Assembly: GCA_002633005.1 (NCBI GenBank)
Contig: NMRA01000165.1
Coordinates: forward strand, 503,541-529,957
DNA from: Phoronis australis
Lineage: Eukaryota; Phoronida; Phoronidae
Direction of reading: 5' to 3'
DNA length: 26,417 nucleotides
Shown: piece after piece, positions 1-10,500 of the stretch
Numbering within the stretch: the stretch's first letter is position 1
How the letters are laid out: the number at the start of each line of letters is the position of its first letter
Program-made: the position numbers and the translations under genes
The notes under the pieces: model-generated
What the model was told of the DNA's origin: nothing
Seen by the model: only the letters and a program-made list of their open reading frames with translations
The model's database searches: none

Positions 1-1023
1 GATGCGCTCAGTGACAACACTCAGCAATATCAGCATCAATATGAATTTTGATCAGCTATACTTGAGGTAAATTATCAGTTAGTGCTCAGGTTGTTTATCA
101 TGAATAATGTTATTATGCACTCAGAGCCAGGCACACAATACACACAGACACAGGGCAAACATGGGCTCAATGTCCTAGATTGATAACAAATTGGGCACTT
201 AGTCTGTTATTCACAAGTGCTCACTAAAGAAAAGGTCTGCACAACTAAACAACTGAACACAGTGATGTTGGAAAAGAATCCATCAAATAGTACAGACATG
301 GCTTAGTGTTTAACAGAGAAATTGTTTGACAGTCAAATCAATATGGGATCATGGAGCATCAAAATGATATTACACGTAATTTGAAAATGCACACTTAAGC
401 TTAGATATAACTCTTTTAACGACTTTTAAATCAGAAAATCAATCGTCACTTCGTACTTGACACATTCTTGTTTTGACTGGAGCATGAATGCCAACCTCGC
501 AGGACATTTTACAAAAAAGAATTTATCAAATAATGTCTAAATATCAATAAGATGTCACCAATTTGTGCTACTTTACACGAGCACTAATTAGCTAATGTTA
601 ATTAGCAATGGTGACAATGATAATGGTAAAAGCAAACAATAATTTTAGAGTTCTTCACAACTGCTGTTGAGCACATTCTCTCTAAGAAATTTTGAAAAAT
701 CATGTGAAATTGCCCTAGCCAGGCCATGAAATTTTTGGTTTAACAGTACACATCAAAAATAATCCCATCATGGCCATAGACTGTAAACGGAATTCCCCCG
801 CATGACAACTGTGAAGTGGAATTTGTGTCAGAGAAGCTAGAACCACAAGTCATGACAGGTCATTACTGGTACCATTATGATGATGGGTTGACAAAAATTG
901 TACTGGGATTACAGTGTATTTATGGCAAGTGCATCAAAAATTTCCCTTTTAAAAGGCAAAGGTACCTTTTTCCTAAAATGATATAGGTGACCCTGCGGGG
1001 TTGACAGACAAGACATTTCTTAC
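1..1023. other. Intron of the basic-protein gene (partial), no other feature
   Basis: This is AT-rich sequence immediately 3' of the GTAAGA donor at 1023-1018 on the minus strand. I see no exon, repeat or RNA gene in it. The remaining exons of the gene must lie left of the window. Confidence 0.5.
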
Positions 1024-4000
1024 CTTTTCGAGAGATGCGTCTGCGCAATGTTGATCCACCCTTGCGTAACTGTTTGAGAAGGTTCTCAAAGGCATTTTCC
1101 TCCTGTTTCTTCTTGTGCTGGTGCTTCGTCTTTAAAATGACTCCCTTCTTGGCGTCGTCACTGTGACTGTCCTCCAGCAATTTGGGGTCATTGAGACCCT
1201 GCTGCTTCAACTTTTCCACTTCATCCGTGCTACTAGACTTCTTCCAAAACTTCCAGATCGATGATTTCTTCTTTTTTTTGAACACAGGCTTTTGCTTAAC
1301 AGCATAAAAATCTGCAGAGTTAACACTGCTCGGGCGTTCTAATTTCCGCCGATAGCTCATCCGAAGCCTTTCCATAGCCCGCTTAAAGCCTGTTTTCTTT
1401 TTCCTTTTCCCATCCTCTGAAACTTTTGGTTCATGATAGTCATCACTAGATATAGAGGAGGTGGACGAAGACCTCGACTTTGTCTGTTCCAGTGAATCAA
1501 GTTGGCTATCTCGACTTCCCCTTCTAGCACCATTAACCTTTTGTTCTTGTTTCCAGTTTTGATACGATGGTGCAGATATTGTCATCGACTTTTTCACAGG
1601 TGAGGACACCTTATGCTCTTTCTCCACGGTTGCAGCAATTTTGACCACGGGTTTAGGTTTCTGACCTTTCTTTTTGATTTCCTTCACAGAATTTTTTGAT
1701 TTGGATGACCGTTCTTTTAAGTATTGGTCGTAACTAGCAGTAGAAATGGTGTCAGCTTTTGTCAAAGTACTTGGACCAACAGTTTGTATGCCGAGACGTT
1801 CTGAGCCATGCTGTGAACCAGTGGAAGTCTCACAAAGCATATCCAACGATTTCTGTTTGTTTTTGATTTTTTGTTGCTTTCCCTTCTGATGCTTTGATGG
1901 CAATTCAACGTCAATATCATTAACAACAGAGAACTCTGTTTGAGCAATACAGGCACTCTTTGGTCTAAATAGTGGTAAAGAGAGCTGAGATGAGGACTTC
2001 GATTGTTTGGAGTCATCAGACACCAATGTGGTGTCGGCCTTCAGAGTTTCCTCAGACTTTGAGCTCACAGAGCCTGGTGACAGCATGGCTGATTGACGAA
2101 CCCATACATCTTCGTCAGGTGTGGGCAGACTATCCTTTCTCACTGGGTCTGTAAGAACCTTCTTCAAAGCATAAGGCTGATCTTCATTTCCCTGCCTAGC
2201 ACCATCCAACAGCCCTGTCCCTACTGGTACATCATGTGACGGCTTAACAGGAGTGACCACAGGTGTCCTAGGGGTGACCACAGCTGCTTTGGAGGTAGAC
2301 CTTGGCCCGTCCTCCTCAATTATGTCCAACTCACCCTCATAATCCTGGTACACCTTCTGCATGGGTGTAGCATCATTTAAACTGAGGCTACGCTCCAAGA
2401 ACTTTTCCAGCACTTTTCGAGCATCCTGTCTAATCTTGCTACGGCTCACCTTGCCATGTGCACTCTGGTTTCGGCGAGGAGCCAGTTGGTCCACAGGGGA
2501 CCGTGCAGGGGGCATCGTCTGAAACCCCCGCATCTCCTTGGGGACTGTTTCAATACTCGTCATCTCCTTCAATTTTTCTTCATCTTCAATTTTCCTTAGT
2601 CTGGAATGAGAATTTCCAATTAGGTCTGACATGAATGATTTTATGCCAAGACATTTACCATTCTGCATGATTAATCACCCCCACAAACTTAAATACAAAT
2701 GTTTCATTCTCTCGTCATGATTTTCTGGTTATCGTAGCTAGACTTTTTTTGGTGTTCCGAGCATTGTACCACACCATGCAATTGCACAGAATTGTTGTTT
2801 TGGATAAGACACCAATAAAATAATATCTATAGATAACCAGAAGCACAAAAACAAGGATGGAAAAGAGCCTGATTAATATAATGCTATGTTTCACAAAAGC
2901 ACAGTTATAGTACATCTCTCCATAAGCCAAGCAGCCATGGCAAAACCAGACAGTTGATTCCTCATCCTTCATTAACAAATCAATACATCCACACTTCAGC
3001 TTTTGGTCAGTAAAGACACAATTACAATATCATGACAATTTCAAATAGAGGGCATGAGTAACCTGGTCGTTGACCTAGTAAACATTGCATAATGTCAAAT
3101 GACAGCCCAAGGACTGCGTGGGTCTTTCCCAGACAATTTAATGGGTACGGTCACAACAACTATGTTACAGTTACACACTGGAAACTCTAATCAACTATAG
3201 AACAGGTATCTTGACTAAAAGGGTATTTTCACAAGTTCGTAAGAAAGAAACTTTAAAAAAATTTAATCATGCCATGAACAATCCTTGAAAATGAACACAC
3301 TCATTTTATTCCTGAATTCAAAATCAATACATGATTCCCAAACAACATAGCAAATGATTACTTGAAACAGTCGTAAATGTAACCTAATTGATGGCCATCA
3401 ACATATTTCAGAAGCTTAGACCCGATTGATTTCACAACACATTTACAAAACAGATAAACATGCTTTAAATCATAAGTTTACAATTAAAAAGTATAATTGT
3501 AACTTACATGTTACACAATGTTCAGCACAATCCACAAAATAATAGAATATTGATTGGCTCAGTACTTGTTCAAACATGTCTGATTGCCAGGTGCTTAAAC
3601 AATGGGAAATACCTGGAATAATATTGAGTCATACCCACTTCGGTCGCTCAGAATCACTCAAGGTTGCACCAATATTATGAAATCTCATAAGTGTCATATG
3701 GCCAAGAAAGATTTACAACTCAAAAATTGGAGCAACATTCTATTTAGAGTTTCCATGACAATATGATTACGAGTGACATTGAAATTGAGCCTAAGAGACC
3801 ACATCCTGTAGAAATGCACAGGCTGCATACTCAACGACATTCATAAAACCTCTGCCAAACTACACAAAAAGTAAAATTAGAACTACTGGTAGTATTAGTA
3901 ACTATTAGTTAGCCAACTCACATAGTTTTCACGACATCTGAAGTGAACAGACTGCTGCCTCGAATACTGGCTAAAGAGCACGTGGACTGCCTATCTGGAT

Positions 4001-4025
4001 TCCTCACTTCTGGAGAAATGCCCAT
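1024..4025 (-). CDS. Unrecognised Lys/Ser-rich basic protein, 5' two coding exons (3' partial)
   Basis: Spliced model on the minus strand: exon 1 is 4025-3922 and exon 2 is 2600-1024, and the gene continues beyond the left edge. Exon 1 opens at an ATG in good context (AAAGATGG) with an in-frame TAA 24 bases upstream. It encodes MGISPEVRNPDRQS... and ends at a GTGAGT donor in phase 2. Exon 2 begins after TTCTCATTCCAG, preceded by a CTAAT branch-like motif, in matching phase (Ile35, then LRKIEDEEKLKE). It ends at GTAAGA in phase 1, giving 560 residues so far. The protein is low in hydrophobic stretches and rich in Ser, Lys and Pro, with TP/SP sites. Strongly basic patches lie near residues 430-450 (GFKRAMERLRMSYRRK) and 473-490 (FKKKKKSSIWKFWKK). 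The second mixes Trp/Phe with Lys and could bind membrane or nucleic acid, which is inference only. No catalytic domain, signal peptide or membrane segment is visible. An ATG at 2668 keeps the same frame open and would be an alternative start, but a TGA sits three codons upstream of it. The exon 2 coding call is strong and the exon 1 link moderate. Confidence 0.7.
2601..3921 (-). other. Intron 1 of the basic-protein gene
   Basis: This 1321-bp intron runs from the GTGAGT donor (3921-3916) to the TTCTCATTCCAG acceptor ending at 2601, read on the minus strand. The sequence is AT-rich, and I find no coding signature or clear repeat in it. Confidence 0.55.
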
Positions 4026-4584
4026 CTTTATATGCACACCAAAAGATTACAGCAAAAGTTACTCGTCCAGTTATCGTCAAGTATACTACTCCAGCACGAT
4101 GGTAAACAACCGTGGGAAACTTGGAAAGCTAACTACAACAGGTAGGCCTATGTCTATACACAAACAGTTTCAAATTTCAACACAGTAAAATTTTCAACAC
4201 CAGTGTCATGCTGTATGGATTATGAAAGGAATACAAAGTCAGTTACCCTTATATACTTGTCATGCGCATATCTGCGGAATGTAAACAGAAACGAACGTAG
4301 GCAACTGCGATGACTCAACTTGGACCTCGGACTTCCCAAAAACTAAAGCGATATCTCGCGCATATTCCGAGAACTAGTCAAGTGGTCATGTAAAAACGTA
4401 TGAATATTTAACTTCATAGAAACTTTAAAATTATTAAAAATTCCAATAGGCATAAAAATTATGTAAATACTATAACTCATATTTTTATAACTAAAATATC
4501 CTGTTAGATAAGCAAAGAAATAACATATAACCATAATATTCGTTATAAATTACAAGAGGTGTGGGTATTAGTAAATAGGTCATC
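4026..4584. promoter_or_regulatory. Divergent promoter region between the basic-protein gene and MRPL23
   Basis: The two inferred start codons face away from each other across 559 bp. The stretch 4260-4370 is richer in CpG than its surroundings (GCGCATATCTGCGG, AACGAACG, CTCGCGCATATTCCG), as expected of a housekeeping bidirectional promoter. An AT-rich block follows at 4385-4555. No TATA box at a fitting distance can be assigned, and transcription starts are not visible. The inference rests on gene geometry and on the inferred first exons. Confidence 0.45.
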
Positions 4585-7500
4585 ATGGCGAACGTTGGTA
4601 CAACGGGAATAATGTGAGTGTCTTTTATAAAATATTTGAGATCAGGCTTTAGTCTTGTTGATTCTCAGTTGCATGTGCATTTCAGACTTTTGTATTTGTT
4701 TATATTTCACTTATCAGTGGCTCTCTTTGGGTTGTAATTGCACAGGTCTCACTTGCCAGTCACAGGCGTCCTCAGCTTCTGATCGTCCCCAGCCCAATTC
4801 AATTGGCAATACACTACAACATGTATAATACTACAAGGTATGACACTCGGGTGACTCCGGAGTTGAAATTCCACGGGTGCTTCACTTCAGCCGTCCATAG
4901 CAAACACAAATCTCAATGAATTTAAACAAAGCAGAGGTTCTACAAACTGTGAGGAATTGTTCTTTCTCCCAATACCATTTACGCCAGATTTACGGAATTA
5001 CGGTTTCCTGCTCCACCGAGTTCGCAAGAAATTCGCGGTCAGAGCACAAAAATGTTCCCAAAAAGCCCACGCATCGAGCCTCCTTGGACGGTTCGAGGTC
5101 AAGGACTTTACGACAGTCACGACATCGATAACTCCACCCAAAGCCAGACCATTCGTAAGACGTAACTCTGATGAACCGGCAATTGCCATACATCTGTAAC
5201 TCATATTAATAATTCCATATCGTCCTTGACCTCGAACCGTCCAAGGAGGCTCAATGCGTGGGCTTTTTGGGAACATTTTTGTGCTTTGACCATGAATTTC
5301 TCGGTGGAGCAGGATACTGTAAATGGTATTGGGAGAAAGGGCACTAGTCGGATATAATGGACCCTAACTTATTCCAAATAAATCCACTAAATGTGGGTCT
5401 AAATGAATAATTTTGATATCGTTGCATTCCTCAGACATCTGGCTATTTGTACATATCCACCTCACGACCCTCAATTACTCCGTTATATAACTACGTTATT
5501 CCGAACTCGGTCCACTTTAGCCACACGCATTGTGAAATTGGCAGCCATTTCAGGGAACTTACCTAGCACCATCTATCGGCAATCTGCTACAACACGCGCT
5601 GTTCCTTTTTCATTAACGTCATCGTTATTAATCATCGTTGTCTGCTCTAGTCATCCTCTCTTGCCATCTTATCTGTCATCGTCATGTTATTGTCGTCCAT
5701 GAGACGCGTACGATGACGTTAATAATTGACGAAATCGACCAATGACGTTGACTGATGAAAAAGGAACAGCGCGTGTTGTAGCAGATTGCCGATAGATGGC
5801 GCTAGGTATAGCAAGTTCCTTGAAATGGCTGCCGATATCACAATGCACATGGCTAAAGTGGACCGAGTTTGGAATAGCGTAGTTATAGAACGGAGTAATT
5901 GAGGGTCGTGAGGTGGTTATGTACGAATAGCCAGATCTCTGAGGAATGTAACGATATCAAAATCATTTATTTAGACCTACATTTAGTGGATTTATTTGTA
6001 ATAAGTTAGGGTCCATGATATCTGACTAGTGCCGGGAGAAAGAACAATTCCTCACGGTTTGTTGAACCTCTGTTTTGTTTAAATTTATTAAGATTTGTGT
6101 TTGCTATGGACGGCTAAAGTGAAGCACCCATGGAATTTCTGGTCGGGAGTGTCATACCTTGTAGTCTAATATATAGTGTATTGGGGACGATCAGAAGCTG
6201 AGGACGCCTGTGTAGCAAGCCATCTGTGTCAGTGTCACAGGCGCTCGAATTTCTCGGTGACTCATAACCATATATAAGAAACATGAAGGTTGGACACTAA
6301 AAATTTGCCGAGCCGAGGGTCCCAACTTCAACTGTCCCAAATCCAAATAAAATCTGGGTGCATCTCCCTCAGACTGGTATTGCATAAACCTTCGAAGCCT
6401 TATCTTTCCTTGATCCCATTAAATTATCCCTGCGAGTGGTGAATTGGCGAGGAAGTTTTCAAAAGTTCAAGACACTCAAAACTATGAATTCAAGGACCTA
6501 AAATAGTTAACATAGCGGATTTCAGTTGTGCTTTAACTTGTGAGCCTGTCGAAGATAAAATTTCAAGTTTGAGCACGCAACCACTACGTCAAAGTTAAGA
6601 AATTTATCCCCAATTTCAATGATTGAGGTTACTAAAAATCCTTTCATTTCTGCGTAATGTGTTTCTCCTTATAGCTCATTTTATCACTTAACATAGAATT
6701 CATTTGCAAGAAGGGGCGTATCTTATGTTTGATGTTTTACCGCAATTGCCAGATTTTGCAGTAGGCCAGCGCTTGTAGCCATCAACCCTAGTACTTCAAT
6801 TATAAACAACGCTTTTTCATAACCAGTGTTTAACTACATTCAAATTGATGCTAAATTATGTGAAAGGCACTCAAATAACATTCGTGGGCGCGCGAAAACA
6901 GAGCTTCGGAATTGCTTCGGGAGCGTCCGCCAAAAACCCGGATGCTCGAAAGTCGTCTGCCGTGAATGTCTTACGTCACGAAATAAGGTCCTTGAATTTG
7001 TGATTTTGGCCTTTATTCGTCATTTTTGTCATCAAATCAGCACTCGAAGGCAATTTGAAGTGATCAAGTGAAAGAAGGTATTCAAATATTTGTTTGATGC
7101 CGATACCATAGAGTTCCATGCACATTTGAATAGAAAATTCTTACCAAACAGATTTTGAGTGTCTAACCATTATGTTTTCTTAGTAGTGATTGATGTTAGT
7201 CGTGATCGAGAAACAGATATACTCAAGCGCCTATGGTCAGTGCAGGGCTTCATCTAGGATTTCGAACATAGGGTGTCCAAAATGGGGTTCCCAATATTCC
7301 AGGACGTCCATGATTCCAACGCTGCATTACCCCCCCCCCTCCCCCCNNNNNNNNACAGATATTGGTTGAACGATGAGTGCACTGTTTTTGCTCATCTCAA
7401 GTCAAATTCTGTTATAAAGTTTATTATATCAACTTCACTAGCTTTATATTCTGTACAATGAGTCATCAAAGCTGCAGTTACCAACAAAAGAAAAATGCAC

Positions 7501-10500
7501 AGATGATGTGTGGTTTATATTTTGACAACAGGTGTCACTGCTGCTCCATTTTAGACGCACATAGAAAAGCATGAAACAGGCGAAAACTCAAACATTTTAA
7601 ATGGGCATATTCTTGCAGCACATCATATTATTAAAATAATGACATTTATTTTGCTTTTGGTATTTTTAAAAAAGATGAAGTACATGAAATTACAGCTCTG
7701 AAACACCAGTTTGGAGTTAAGCAAGGTCCATGTCCCTATATAAACTACAGAATGTGAGTAGCATGTGAGTCTATTGAAAGCAGACACTCTGGCAACCAAC
7801 CACGTGCTAATGATTGACAGGTCTACCAAATAGTTTAAATATTGCAACATTTTAAATACTTTGTATATTTCTTTCCAAGTTGAAAGGGCCAACTTCCAGC
7901 TTTGATTAACTGGGAGTCTTAGTAATCTTTCAATGTTGGTGTCCAAACTGGAAAAATTCTGATTGACAGGGCGTCCAAATGATACATTGGGCGTCCTTGC
8001 CAGGGCGTCTACATTAGTGTACGCTGCATGAAGGCCTGGGTCAGTGTTTGACACAGGCGTCTTTAAGTTTAAGGAGAATGCCACCCAAAAGACAACCTAT
8101 TTTGTATTAATTTAGATCGAGTAGTTCCACTCGATAACAGCAAGTACGATTCTTTTACATGACACCTGTCGGCAGACGGAGGTGTTAAAATTAACCAATG
8201 ACGTCAGAGGTTCGAACCCAGTCTGTTCCACAGCTCTCAACACAGTTATTGGTGTCAGCTTATCGGTTGCATTCAGCGTTTTACACCAATAAATCAACAA
8301 AATTGGATGTAAAACCCTTACAAATACATTGAGTTATTGAACAAATGTGTTGTTTACTACAGTTTATGGTCGGGTAATTACACTTAACTGGGTCTTGCTC
8401 GCATCGGGCAATGCGGTCATCGCAGTTGTACCTGATTCTGGTGCTACGCTCTCTTTGATCCTGGTACAAGCCGCTTAGAAGGACGAGCAGTGAAAATTCC
8501 CGCATATCTTTAGAAATGCGTGATTTCCTTGTAAGCGTGTTGTTCATGGTATGTGCCCGGTCAGTTAGTTTATTGCATCTTTGTTTCAGTTTTATATAAA
8601 CATTGGTTAGGGTGAGAATAATTCATTTTGAAACAGAGCACACAATAATAAACGTCAACTGTGGCCACTCGCAATCCCAACTTAGACGAGTGCTCATCCG
8701 ACGAAGATTTCACAGGTCGATCGATAGGTTTCATAAGCTATCAGTTCGAACCGGAATTCGCTGATCAAGAAATACAAAAGAGGCGCTGTGAACTTGCACA
8801 GACGACGGAACATATGGATAGTTCCGAAAACTGAGTTTTTGAATGATTTGTCGTGGTGTCAGTGTGCTAACTGCACCATAATGGAAACAACTGACGTAAT
8901 TGGTTCGAACGCAGTCTGTTCAGCCATTCACAACACGCTTACTGGTGTCAACTTATCGCTTGAATCCATCGTTTTACGCAAATAAATCATCAAAATTCGA
9001 TGTAAACCCCTTACAAATACATCAAGTTCTTGAACAAACGTGTTCTTTTATTTCACTGTTACGGATTTATAGGCATTTGAATGTACCGTAGCCTTCAGAG
9101 TTCGGTAGTAGGCCCGGCAATTTACCATGGTCGATCGCGGGAGTTTGGGTCTGTTTGGTGATAAATTCGAATCATTCTTCTGTGAAATACAGACGGGCGA
9201 ACATAGCTGTGTGTTGCTCTGTTAGACTTGCGATTTTTTAAGTACTAAACAAACAAAATGCTTGTTACTCCCGCCAGTGGCTTGTAACCTGACCAGGCCC
9301 GTCACGGCCGCCTAGACTGGACATCATGAACATAAAATAGCTTAAGTTGGAAACTAAACCTCTAGTCACAAAAAAGACTATAATAGTGAGCCAAAGAAAT
9401 AATGTGCACATAATTAGTTAAGTGAATTAGCCACAAAACTGAAAATCTACTTACTTGTCGGGGGTGGCGATCTGTCAGGTTCCCCTTCCACAGAACCGTC
9501 GGGGCAAAGGTACCAAATAAGTAACAATGATTTGAGTAATGTATTTGTATTAGATAAAGGTTCCCCTAACATGTGACCATAGCATATAAAATCGAGTTAT
9601 TGTTTCACGAAAGCTGTCTGTCAGCAAATGCTGAATTAGCAGCGTCGTGTGCTCACACGGCCTCGGTGCCCTGTCAATTACCTTTATTGCACCTAAAGCT
9701 GGTGACGATGCAGCGGTTTATTCACTGCTGGCTTCTCAAAACATTTGCACTCACGAATACTCCAGAGGCATTACAAATTGTATCTAATGAGACAGACTTT
9801 GTTTCAGTTTTATATAAGCATTGGTTAGGGTGAGAATAATTCGTTTTAAAACTCAATGCAGAATAATAAACATCTACATGGCAACTCGCCTGACGCCAAT
9901 CCCGACTTAGTCGAGAGCTCATCCAACAAAGACTTCACGGGTCGGATTGTTAGGTTTCACAGGCTATCAGTTCGAACCGGAATACACTGATCAAGAAATA
10001 CTAGAGAGGCACCGTGAACATGCACAGGCAAAGGAACGTATGGATAGTTCTTTGGTAAGCAGGAATTCATCAGAGAAATCACTGTCGGCCTCATACTTGC
10101 TATTAGCAGCGCACTGACAGAAGTTGGAATTGTTCGGCAAAAATTGGGCAAGATCGGTGAAATTTGTGTGTGTCACCAGGCTATGCGGTCATCTGCATTT
10201 TATGTTCATCCGTCAGTCACTGGTGGGAAGAATAATGCAGTAGGGATTGAATGTACATACGTCTGCAGTGGAAATTAGCGAAGCGCGTGGAAAAATGGTG
10301 CTGTTACAGCTGTACAACCTTTTTTATGTAATTTTCCCAAGTCAATGATTTTGTTTACAATTCTGGCGACCTCAGATTTCGTTCGGCGATGAAAACTGAC
10401 AACTTTTTTATTAGACAATGACCATCGTCTGTATCCAGAATAGAAACGATGATCATTATCTACTTTTTTATAACCTCCTGCACTTAATATTTAATAAAAA

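Noticed and set aside
3943-4188. 81-codon plus-strand frame
   Set aside because: It overlaps the inferred first exon of the minus-strand gene, which has a better start context and splice-phase agreement.
7623-8084. 153-codon minus-strand open frame
   Set aside because: It has no recognisable domain and its C-terminal half is AT-driven hydrophobic sequence. Several GGGCGTC repeats explain the open N-terminal part, and no splice or start support exists.
8199-8230. tRNA B-box-like GGTTCGAACCC
   Set aside because: There is no A box at the right distance and no cloverleaf. The segment is better explained as part of the duplicated unit shared with 8892-9047.
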